A DNA stretch of 48,577 nt, from contig JBJEJW010000045.1 of the NCBI GenBank assembly GCA_051878315.1, positions 1 to 48,577 of the forward strand. The letters are read 5' to 3'. This document shows positions 8,619-15,685 of this stretch, piece after piece. This DNA comes from W0P28-013 sp051878315 (GTDB lineage: Bacteria; Bacteroidota; Bacteroidia; Bacteroidales; Paludibacteraceae). Within the stretch, counting starts at the first letter, position 1. Each line of letters begins with the position of its first letter. The notes beneath the pieces are model-generated. The model saw only the letters and a list, made by a program, of their open reading frames with translations. It did no database searches and was not told the origin of the DNA. The position numbers and the translations under genes were made by a program.

Positions 8619-8649
8619 CAAAGATAAAATAAAAACTTGAATATGCAAA
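8619..8649 (-). promoter_or_regulatory. Bacteroidota housekeeping promoter for the small RNA
   Basis: On the minus strand, TTTG (8649-8646) is followed after exactly 19 nt by TATCTTTG (8626-8619), matching the known TTTG-N19-TAnnTTTG consensus. The start site would be near 8612-8615, exactly where the 5' hairpin of the RNA begins. Confidence 0.8.
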
Positions 8650-8726
8650 ATGTTATTGCATTTTTTTGTTGTATTTTCCCAAAAGGGTTAATTTTCTTTC
8701 GGAATATTTTGTCCTATTCGCTTATT
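8650..8726. other. AT-rich spacer between the small RNA promoter and the glycosyltransferase gene
   Basis: No ORF of interest lies here. Two weak stems are visible: CCC-TTTT-GGG, just past the glycosyltransferase stop on the minus strand, and ATGCAA...TTGCAT followed by T7 on the plus strand (8643-8668), which overlaps the small-RNA promoter. Neither is convincing as a terminator. Confidence 0.4.
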
Positions 8727-9809
8727 TTACCACCTTTTTCTGAAAAATCCGACAAAAACGGAAGAAAGCACATAAATCGGATAGAGGACGCTCAAAATTG
8801 GCGCGTGAAGTATCAGTCGTTTTTGCGATAAAAACGGCAGGAATGCACTCAAAATAGCCAAATCGGCCATAAATTTCAGGCTGAATGCTATTGCAAAGGG
8901 TGCGATGAAACATCGATTGAAAAAAATGCCGATGAAATCGGCTAAAATCAATACGGAAGTGGCAAAAACGATGCACGCCGTGGCGATGGTTTGCGGGTCT
9001 GTGTACGATTTGGTTTTCGACGTCCAGCGACCGCGTTGGCGCACAAACTTGCCGAGGGTGGCTTGCGGTTGTGTCGTAACAATCGTGTCGGCGGCTTTCA
9101 GAAAACGGATGCGGCACCGGGCACGCTTGGCGGCAAACAACAAAAATTGGTCGTCGCCCGAAATCTCGCGGTCGCATAGTTGCCCCGAAAGTTCGATGAA
9201 AACGCTTTTTTTGAACGCCAAATTAGCGCCGTTGCACATGATGGGCATGCGCAGGGCGCAGGCACCGGCGGTCGATGCAATGAGCGATGCAAATTCCAAC
9301 GCTTGCAGTTGGGCAAACAGCGATTTTTGTGCTTCGATACGCACGCCACCGAGCAGCAAATCGGGATTTTCGGCATCGAAATAGGCGGCAATGGTTTGCA
9401 GATGTGTCGGCTGCAAGGTGCAGTCGGCGTCGGTGCAGACGATGATGTCGTTTGTGGCACGACTGACAGCTTCGCGCAGGGCGTTTTTTTTGCCGGTTCC
9501 ATCGGTCGAAAAGTAGGTGGCAAAAGTGTGATTTTTGCAGAATTCATCGAGAATTTTCGCTGTTTTGTCGGTCGAGTGGTCGTTGGCAAAAACAACCTCA
9601 AAATTCGGGTACTTTTGTGCCGCAATGGAGGCCAATAGGCGTGGCAAATTTTCGGCTTCGTTTTTGCAGCACACAACGAGCGAAACGGGCGTTTTCATCG
9701 GCATTTTTGGCGAAAACGGCCGCAGTCGCAGCCAGCCGACCGCAAAGGCTGCAATCATCAGCACATAGAGTGCCCCGAAACAATATGTTACTATCGCTAC
9801 GATGGTCAT
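8727..9809 (-). CDS. Membrane-anchored family 2 glycosyltransferase, 360 aa
   Basis: This is an inverting GT-A glycosyltransferase at the inner membrane. It has an N-terminal membrane helix (about 3-26) and a GT2 catalytic domain (about 40-265). Visible motifs are VSLVVCCKNEAENLPRLL (nucleotide-sugar site), the DxD-type motif D127-A-D129, the acceptor-side D219/D220 in SGDDQ, and QRGRW at 258-262, the Q/RxxRW signature of processive enzymes. Two or three C-terminal transmembrane helices follow (about 272-350). I chose the start at 9809 (MTIVAIVTYC); the longer frame from 9857 would overlap comF and add a non-membrane leader. It is the last gene of the dgkA-comF group, 10 bp after comF. Substrate unknown; a polyprenol-linked or surface glycan is a reasonable guess given dgkA upstream. 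Confidence 0.85.
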   Translation of the reverse strand: MTIVAIVTYCFGALYVLMIAAFAVGWLRLRPFSPKMPMKTPVSLVVCCKNEAENLPRLLASIAAQKYPNFEVVFANDHSTDKTAKILDEFCKNHTFATYFSTDGTGKKNALREAVSRATNDIIVCTDADCTLQPTHLQTIAAYFDAENPDLLLGGVRIEAQKSLFAQLQALEFASLIASTAGACALRMPIMCNGANLAFKKSVFIELSGQLCDREISGDDQFLLFAAKRARCRIRFLKAADTIVTTQPQATLGKFVRQRGRWTSKTKSYTDPQTIATACIVFATSVLILADFIGIFFNRCFIAPFAIAFSLKFMADLAILSAFLPFLSQKRLILHAPILSVLYPIYVLSSVFVGFFRKRW

Positions 9810-9819
9810 TTTGTTACAA

Positions 9820-10515
9820 TTAGGCGGCGGCCAACGTAAAAATCGAAATGCGTGCACTCGGGCATTTCGATTTGACGGCTTCGGCGCAGGCTATCAGTGT
9901 CGAACCGGTGGTCAGTACATCATCGACTATCAGAATGTGCTTATTTGCAAATAGTTGCGCATCGTGTATATCGAAAATGCCTTTTGTGTTTTCCCAACGT
10001 TCGTACACCGATTTTTTGGTTTGGGTCGGGTTCTCGATGGCGCGAAAAAGGTTGGTGGTTTCCACCGGCGTTTGCATCACTTCGGATAGGCCGGCGGCGA
10101 TGCGCTCGGCTTGGTTGTAACCGCGTTTGGCCATTTTTTTAGGGTGTAATGGTACAGGAACAATGTAATCAATATTTTGAAAATCAGTCGATTCCAATAG
10201 CTCACTGCCGGCATATTTTCCCATGACGAAACCGATTTCATGTCCGTCTTTATATTTCAGTTGGTGCAGTATTGAGCGGTATTTCGACCCTTTCTCAAAA
10301 TAGTAGAATGCCGTCGCTCGTTCGATGTCAACTTTGCCCCAAAAGCGTTTTTCGAGTTTGTTGTCGCGTTCGAGGTGTAGGCGCGTGCGTGGTAGGTGTA
10401 ACAGGCATTCCATGCAGATGACCTCTTCGCCGACGGCTAAATTATTGCCGCAGGCGCAACATAAATTCGGATAAAAAATACCGATGAAATGGCCGAAAAT
10501 CTCTTTGAATGTCAT
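9820..10515 (-). CDS. comF: ComF-family phosphoribosyltransferase-like protein
   Basis: The 231-aa protein has the two ComF parts. An N-terminal zinc-ribbon carries C19-C20-x-C22 and C34-x-x-C37. A type I phosphoribosyltransferase fold carries the PRPP loop ILIVDDVLTTGST at about 194-206 and the VPVPLHPKKMAKRGYNQAE segment typical of the family. ComF proteins are cytosolic and needed for DNA uptake in naturally transformable bacteria, but they are found widely in bacteria with no shown competence, so the role here is uncertain. The start lies one base from the dgkA stop, indicating tight operon organisation and possible translational coupling. Confidence 0.92.
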   Translation of the reverse strand: MTFKEIFGHFIGIFYPNLCCACGNNLAVGEEVICMECLLHLPRTRLHLERDNKLEKRFWGKVDIERATAFYYFEKGSKYRSILHQLKYKDGHEIGFVMGKYAGSELLESTDFQNIDYIVPVPLHPKKMAKRGYNQAERIAAGLSEVMQTPVETTNLFRAIENPTQTKKSVYERWENTKGIFDIHDAQLFANKHILIVDDVLTTGSTLIACAEAVKSKCPSARISIFTLAAA

Positions 10516-10516
10516 G

Positions 10517-10885
10517 TCAGAATAGGGCGATGATTTTTGGCACGAAAATTATCAGACCGACACATGCAGCGGCTATGGCGCATACTAAAACGGCACCGGC
10601 GGCCACATCTTTCACAAAACGAATGTTTTCGTTGCGTTCGGCACTCACGGTGTCGGCTAATTTTTCGATGGCCGTATTCAGCATCTCGGCACCGATTACC
10701 ATGCCGATGCACAGTGCGCAAACAGCCCATTCGCCGGCCGAAATCCGCAGGATGACACCTGCCGTTATCACAACTACGATTGCGAACAGATGGAATTTCA
10801 TATTGCGTTCGTTGCGTATGGCTGCAATTATACCGGCAAAAGCGTAGGCAAATCCCTTGAAAAATTTGATGATGGCGTGTTGCAT
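10517..10885 (-). CDS. dgkA: Diacylglycerol/undecaprenol kinase, DgkA type
   Basis: This small inner-membrane kinase phosphorylates diacylglycerol or undecaprenol with ATP, recycling lipid carrier for envelope polymers. The 122-aa protein has an amphipathic N-terminus and three predicted transmembrane helices (about 33-49, 52-68, 95-115). Conserved residues visible are the RNERNMKFH segment (E26), the catalytic GAEMLNTAIEKLAD motif (E67 equivalent to the E. coli catalytic base), and KDVAAGAVL at 92-100. It sits one base after the gene for an exported coiled-coil protein and one base before comF. By comparison with Gram-positive and Bacteroidota homologues, undecaprenol may be the true substrate, but sequence alone does not decide this. 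Confidence 0.93.
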   Translation of the reverse strand: MQHAIIKFFKGFAYAFAGIIAAIRNERNMKFHLFAIVVVITAGVILRISAGEWAVCALCIGMVIGAEMLNTAIEKLADTVSAERNENIRFVKDVAAGAVLVCAIAAACVGLIIFVPKIIALF

Positions 10886-10886
10886 A

Positions 10887-12392
10887 CTATTCTGTAAAAT
10901 GTTTGTAGGGCAATGCTCGTTCCACTTCGTCGTCTATCGCTTTGGCGCGGTTGTACAAAAAGTCGTCGATGCTCCAACCGTATATTTTTTGCTCTTTTGC
11001 GAGATTGTCAAGGTCTTCGTTTGTCAGCTTTTGGTCGCGGTTGATGAGCTCTTTCTCACTTGGTCGGCATTGGATGTCGCCTTTGTAGGTAACGATTTCG
11101 GTGCCGATTTCGCTGACGGTGTATTTACCGGCTTGCTCTATCGCGCCGACTGTCTGTGCGGAATCGGCGCGCAAATCGACAATGTCGAACGTGTAATCGA
11201 TGTCCATCACCGATTCTATCCACATTTTGTGCAGACGACCTTGATACATGTTGAAATTTTCGGTACCGTCATTTTGTGCTTTGCCTTTGTGATACTCTTT
11301 TTCGGATATTTCTTTTTCGCTGATAACGCCGTTTTTGGATACTTTTTGCATGTATTTCACAATGCTTTTATCCTTTGTGTTTTTGCGGTGGGCGTATTGA
11401 TAATTGCCGAATGTTGTACTATCGTAAACGAACAATAGGGCGCAGCGTTTTTCTTTCAGTTCGTCGCGAGTCAGGCCTTGCATGCTGGTGAAATCGAAAT
11501 AATCGGGAAAGGTTTTTTGCAGTTGTTTCACGGTTTTTGCGTTCAGGTTATCCGACAGATTGCCGTGTACATCGACGACAGCCACGCTCAATACGCCACG
11601 TTTGTGTGCCAAGCGTTCTTTGTCGGCCGCATCGCGGAAACTATCTACCATGGCGTAATAACGCGCTGCATCGTATTGTGCTTGGTATTTTTCTTTGCCG
11701 AATAGTTTTTCTGCTTTGTCGTAAAATATGGTTTGCAATCGTTTGCGGTCGGGCGTGATGCGTGCGTACATGGCCGAGTCGTTGGCGTGGCGTGCGGCAA
11801 TTTCGTTAAATAATTGCAAAGCCATAACAAGGTCATCTTCTTTTGACGATTGTGCCAAATTGTGGGCGAACGGCAGTTCGATGCTGTCCTGATAGAGTGT
11901 GATGGTAGCGGCGTAGGTATCGCTGAAACGGTTGGCGTTGGCCATCATGGCGATGCCTGCGCGTTTCTGAACAATGTCTTTGCCTTTGTCGCTCATTTTG
12001 CGGCCTTCGGTGTAGTAGTATGATGCCGCTTTTTCGTTGATGTCGGTTTGTAACGAATCGTAATCGACATGGGCAATGGCGGCATTCCATTTACCTTCGG
12101 CTACAAGGCGTTCCATACGCATTTGCAATGCGTTCCAAGTTTCACATTCGGTTGTTAATTGTTCGTAAAGTGCCGGTTTTTTTTGTGCGGCTGTTTGGCG
12201 CGAGGCAATCTCTTTCAACGCATTGGCGTATGATTTTTTCAATGCTTTTTGCTCCGCTTTCAGTGCTTTTTGGTTGGTGGCAAAACTAACTTTTTCGGCT
12301 TGCGATAGTGCTTCGGCTACGGCTTGTTGAGCGATACCGTTGGACGAAACGACGCTTAACACAATGGTTAAAATAATGGTGATTTTTTTCAT
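10887..12392 (-). CDS. Exported coiled-coil protein of unknown function, 501 aa
   Basis: I recognise no catalytic domain. A Sec signal peptide (about 1-22, GIAQQ) is followed by a strongly charged helical region (about 25-130), rich in Ala, Lys, Glu and Gln, likely coiled coil. The middle (about 130-260) has alternating helical segments with Ala/Tyr spacing reminiscent of TPR-like repeats (AASYYYTEGRKMSDKGKD, KLFGKEKYQAQYDAARYYAM). The C-terminal third looks globular with beta character (GVLSVAVVDVHGN, KRCALLFVYDSTTFGNYQYA). It is predicted periplasmic or outer-membrane associated. It ends one base before dgkA and so is co-transcribed with dgkA, comF and the glycosyltransferase, which hints at an envelope-biogenesis role, but that is inference. 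Confidence 0.8.
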   Translation of the reverse strand: MKKITIILTIVLSVVSSNGIAQQAVAEALSQAEKVSFATNQKALKAEQKALKKSYANALKEIASRQTAAQKKPALYEQLTTECETWNALQMRMERLVAEGKWNAAIAHVDYDSLQTDINEKAASYYYTEGRKMSDKGKDIVQKRAGIAMMANANRFSDTYAATITLYQDSIELPFAHNLAQSSKEDDLVMALQLFNEIAARHANDSAMYARITPDRKRLQTIFYDKAEKLFGKEKYQAQYDAARYYAMVDSFRDAADKERLAHKRGVLSVAVVDVHGNLSDNLNAKTVKQLQKTFPDYFDFTSMQGLTRDELKEKRCALLFVYDSTTFGNYQYAHRKNTKDKSIVKYMQKVSKNGVISEKEISEKEYHKGKAQNDGTENFNMYQGRLHKMWIESVMDIDYTFDIVDLRADSAQTVGAIEQAGKYTVSEIGTEIVTYKGDIQCRPSEKELINRDQKLTNEDLDNLAKEQKIYGWSIDDFLYNRAKAIDDEVERALPYKHFTE

Positions 12393-12450
12393 GATTTTTA
12401 TCTGTTTATGTCCGATTTGTTCGTTTTTATCGGTATTTTTTGTTTTTATT

Positions 12451-12469
12451 ATTTAGATTTAGTCTAAAT
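12451..12469. other. Weak stem-loop between recG and the coiled-coil protein gene
   Basis: ATTTAGA / TCTAAAT form a 7-bp AT-rich inverted repeat with a 5-nt loop in the 81-bp gap 12393-12473. Downstream on the minus strand is an A-rich rather than U-rich run, so it is a poor terminator. It could be a protein-binding palindrome or chance. Confidence 0.35.
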
Positions 12470-12473
12470 AATA

Positions 12474-14567
12474 TCAACTGATAACGCCCCAATTTATGAT
12501 ACTTTTAGTGAGTTTTGCCAACTGCAAAGTTAAACATTTATTTTCATCTGATTCCAAATTTGGGTCTTTTTCGAGCAGGTCGTATGCTATGTTGCGTGCT
12601 GCTTGTAAAATTTTGCCATCGTGAGCGAGGTCGGCTATTTTCAAATCGAATGGCAGTCCGCTTTGTTGGGTGCCGTCGATGTCGCCGGGTCCGCGCAGGT
12701 TGAGGTCGGCTTCGGCAATGACAAATCCGTCTGTCGAATCGACCATTATCTGCAATCGTTTGCGTGTGTCGTTCGACAATTCGTAACGCGACATCAGTAT
12801 ACAGTAACTTTGGTCGGCGCCGCGCCCTACGCGTCCGCGCAGTTGGTGCAGTTGCGATAGGCCGAAACGCTCGGCATTTTCGATAATCATCACTGAGGCG
12901 TTTGGCACATTTACGCCCACTTCTATCACTGTCGTGGCAACCATTATTTGTGTTTCGCCGCGTGCAAAAGCGGCCATTTCGCGCTCTTTGTCGGCGGCTT
13001 TCATTCGACCGTGTACCATGCTGATTTTGTAATCGGGGAAAGTCGCCCGTACTTGTTGGTAGCCGTTTTCAAGATCTTTCAAGTCAAGTTTCTCTGATTC
13101 TTGAATCAGCGGATATACAATGTACACTTGACGGCCGGCATCAATTTGTTTTTTCAGAAATTGGTTGAGTGCGGCGCGTTTGTTGTCGAAATAGTGATAC
13201 GTTGCTATAGGTTTTCGCCCGGGTGGCAGTTCGTCGATGACGCTCACGTCCAAGTCGCCGTAAATGGTCATGGCCAGCGTGCGCGGAATAGGTGTGGCGG
13301 TCATCACCAAAATGTGTGGCGGCTGTATGTTTTTCGACCACAATTTAGCGCGTTGTGCCACGCCGAAACGATGTTGTTCGTCGATGACGACCAGTCCGAG
13401 GTTTTTGAATACGACTGTGTCCTCGATGAGAGCGTGCGTACCGATGAGCAGTTGCAGACGACCATTTTGCAACTCTTCGGCTATGGTGTCGCGTTCCGAC
13501 CGCTTGGTCGAGCCGGTTAGGAGGCGTACGTTTAGGCCTATTTGTGCCACTTGTTTCGATATGGATTGATAATGTTGTGTGGCCAAAATTTCGGTCGGTG
13601 CCATAATGCAGGCTTGGAATCCGTTGTCCACGGCGATGAGTGCGGTCATCAGTGCCACCATGGTTTTGCCGCTGCCTACATCGCCTTGCAATAGGCGGTT
13701 CATCTGTTTGCCCGATGCGAGGTCGGCGCGAATCTCTTTCAAAACGCGCTTTTGGGCGTTGGTCAGTGCAAATGGCAAACATTCGCGGTAAAAGCGGTTG
13801 AAGTAGTCGCCGATGGTGCCGAAAATGTATCCGCGGTATTTTTGCTCGCGCAGTTTGGTTTGCCGAATAATGCTGAGTTGTATGAAGAATAGTTCTTCAA
13901 ACTTCAGACGACGTTGTGCTTGTTCGAGCAGATGGACGTTTTTCGGGAAGTGGATGTTGCGTATGGCTGTGTCGCGCGGCATCAGGGCGAATTGCCGTAC
14001 CATGCTGTCGGGTAGCGTTTCGGGTATTTGCAGTGTGGGGTCGCTCAGAGCCGTGTAAATCATTTTGCGTAGCGCGGCCGAATTGATGAACGACGATTTC
14101 ATCTTTTCCGTAGTGTTGTAGTGTGCTTGCAGTCCCTGAATTTTTTCTTCCGTCCCATCGATTAAAATGTCTATTTCGGGGTGCGCTATGTTGAGCGATT
14201 TGCCGTAGCGTTGTGGTTTGCCGAATATGATGTACGGTTGGTTGAGTCGGTATTTTCCATCGACGAATTTCAATCCTTTGAACCACACGAGTTCCATATA
14301 GCCTGTGCCGTCGGTAATGGTGGCCACCAGCCGTTGTGAGCGACCTTCGCCACGTTTCTCAAAACTGACGATTGTGGCTTTCAGTTGTATGTAAGGCAGG
14401 TTTTCGTTGGCTTCGCGTATGGTGTAAAAACGGCTGCGGTCAACGTATTTGTAGGGGAAATAGGTAACCAAATCCTCGACTGTGCGTATGCCGAGTTCGG
14501 CTAATAATGTGGCGGCACGTTTTGGTCCGACACCCTGCAGATAGTTTATGTCGGTGTTAAGAACCAC
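12474..14567 (-). CDS. recG: ATP-dependent DNA helicase RecG
   Basis: RecG remodels stalled replication forks and branch-migrates Holliday junctions. The 697-aa protein has the N-terminal helical/OB 'wedge' region (about 1-150, starting INYLQGVGPKRAATLLAELG). The helicase core follows, with Walker A GDVGSGKT at 295-302, the Walker B DEQH box at 396-399 followed by RFGVAQR, motif III TATPIPRTLAMT, and the C-terminal RecA lobe with QLRGRVGRGADQSYCIL. The start is GTG at 14567: an in-frame stop lies just upstream and the first in-frame ATG is deep in the domain, so GTG is effectively forced. A hairpin (14581-14595) lies immediately upstream, between it and the polyprenyl synthase gene. Confidence 0.96.
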   Translation of the reverse strand: MVLNTDINYLQGVGPKRAATLLAELGIRTVEDLVTYFPYKYVDRSRFYTIREANENLPYIQLKATIVSFEKRGEGRSQRLVATITDGTGYMELVWFKGLKFVDGKYRLNQPYIIFGKPQRYGKSLNIAHPEIDILIDGTEEKIQGLQAHYNTTEKMKSSFINSAALRKMIYTALSDPTLQIPETLPDSMVRQFALMPRDTAIRNIHFPKNVHLLEQAQRRLKFEELFFIQLSIIRQTKLREQKYRGYIFGTIGDYFNRFYRECLPFALTNAQKRVLKEIRADLASGKQMNRLLQGDVGSGKTMVALMTALIAVDNGFQACIMAPTEILATQHYQSISKQVAQIGLNVRLLTGSTKRSERDTIAEELQNGRLQLLIGTHALIEDTVVFKNLGLVVIDEQHRFGVAQRAKLWSKNIQPPHILVMTATPIPRTLAMTIYGDLDVSVIDELPPGRKPIATYHYFDNKRAALNQFLKKQIDAGRQVYIVYPLIQESEKLDLKDLENGYQQVRATFPDYKISMVHGRMKAADKEREMAAFARGETQIMVATTVIEVGVNVPNASVMIIENAERFGLSQLHQLRGRVGRGADQSYCILMSRYELSNDTRKRLQIMVDSTDGFVIAEADLNLRGPGDIDGTQQSGLPFDLKIADLAHDGKILQAARNIAYDLLEKDPNLESDENKCLTLQLAKLTKSIINWGVIS

Positions 14568-14574
14568 TTTTCAG

Positions 14575-14595
14575 AAAAATGCCGATGAAATCGGC
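14575..14595 (-). terminator. Possible terminator or attenuator between polyprenyl synthase and recG
   Basis: GCCGAT/ATCGGC (14581-14586 with 14590-14595, 3-nt loop) is followed on the minus strand by AUUUUU. The plus strand also has a T-run after it. The stem ends 14 nt before the recG GTG, so it may reduce read-through into recG. A 21-bp block including it recurs exactly at 8925-8945. Confidence 0.45.
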
Positions 14596-14623
14596 CGTTT
14601 TTTATCTTTTGTAATAGTTTTTG

Positions 14624-15595
14624 TCAGTTGGGACGTTGCAATACAAAATCCAAAATGTCGAAGAGTGATTTTTTGGCGGCCGAATCGGCAAAATCTTCCA
14701 GACATGCGATGGCTTTGCGACGAAAATATCCCATTTGTTGTTGGGCGTATTCTATACCGCCGTTTTGTGCTACGAATTGGTATAAAAATTCGCTGTTTTT
14801 TTCGATGAAATCGCTGTTTTTCGCTATTTCGACGATATGTGCGGCTTCGGCTTCGGGCTGTTGTTTCATGGCGTAAATGATAGGCAATGTAAATTTCCCT
14901 TCGCGCAGGTCGTTCAGTGTTGGTTTGCCTACTTGGGCTTGTGGCGTATAGTCGAAAATATCGTCTTTTATCTGAAAACAAATGCCGAGATTCTCGCCAA
15001 AGGCGTATAGTTGGGCGCTTTGCTCGGGCGAAGCACCGACCGAAATGGCGCCGGCTTGCATGCAGATGGCAAAAAGTATAGCCGTTTTGCGACGTATGAT
15101 TTCGTAATAATTGGCTTCTGTCGGCTGACGGTAGGCATATTGCAGTTGCAGCAGTTCGCCGCGCGTAATTTCTTTGCCCAATTCTACAAGGCATTGCAAT
15201 AACTCTTGGTGACGGGTTTGTGCGATGTAGTCCATCGATTTGGTCAGCAGGTAGTCGCCTACGAGTACAGCAGTACGGTTGTCGAAACGGCTGTTGACCG
15301 ATGGCATGCCGCGCCGTTCGTTGGCGGCATCTACCACATCGTCGTGCAATAGGCTTGCTGTGTGTAAAACTTCCAATGCGGTGGCGGCCAGGTGTGTCGC
15401 GTGTCCGATGTTGCCAACCGTTTTTGCTGCCAGCAATGTCAGTAGCGGGCGTATTTGCTTGCCGAGTCGACGATGCACATATTGCAAGGCGGTGTTCAGT
15501 AGCGTATCCGTCGATTGGAATACGGTCGAAAACAAGGCCTCAAAATCGTTCCATTCGACGGCAATGGGTTGCTTTATGTCGTTTAGGGTTGGCAT
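14624..15595 (-). CDS. Long-chain trans-polyprenyl diphosphate synthase
   Basis: This is a class I isoprenyl synthase that condenses allylic diphosphate with isopentenyl diphosphate. In Bacteroidota the usual products are the menaquinone side chain or a related long chain. The 323-aa protein has the first aspartate-rich motif D85-D-V-V-D89 (LLHDDVVD), the second D211-D-I-F-D215 (QIKDDIFD), and GKQIRP at 45-50 in place of the commoner GGKRxRP. There are small residues (H78, T79) upstream of the first motif, as in long-chain IspB/HepT-type enzymes rather than bulky-residue farnesyl synthases. Chain length cannot be fixed from sequence here. It is on the same strand as uvrB, 90 bp downstream, with its own -7-like element. 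Confidence 0.92.
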   Translation of the reverse strand: MPTLNDIKQPIAVEWNDFEALFSTVFQSTDTLLNTALQYVHRRLGKQIRPLLTLLAAKTVGNIGHATHLAATALEVLHTASLLHDDVVDAANERRGMPSVNSRFDNRTAVLVGDYLLTKSMDYIAQTRHQELLQCLVELGKEITRGELLQLQYAYRQPTEANYYEIIRRKTAILFAICMQAGAISVGASPEQSAQLYAFGENLGICFQIKDDIFDYTPQAQVGKPTLNDLREGKFTLPIIYAMKQQPEAEAAHIVEIAKNSDFIEKNSEFLYQFVAQNGGIEYAQQQMGYFRRKAIACLEDFADSAAKKSLFDILDFVLQRPN

Positions 15596-15619
15596 ATTTT
15601 ATGTAGGAAATCCAATTTG

Positions 15620-15627
15620 CAAAGATA
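15620..15627 (-). promoter_or_regulatory. -7 element for the polyprenyl synthase gene
   Basis: TATCTTTG on the minus strand matches TAnnTTTG, 25 bp before the ATG at 15595. No TTTG is present at the -33 spacing, so it is a partial match. Confidence 0.5.
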
Positions 15628-15685
15628 CGCAAAAAATGTAATATGACGATTTCTTTATTGCGCATTGTTCCGAAAAAATGCGTTT

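Noticed and set aside
8433..8648. 71-aa minus-strand frame over the small RNA
   Set aside because: Its start lies upstream of the promoter that defines the transcript, it spans the terminator, and it has no recognisable features.
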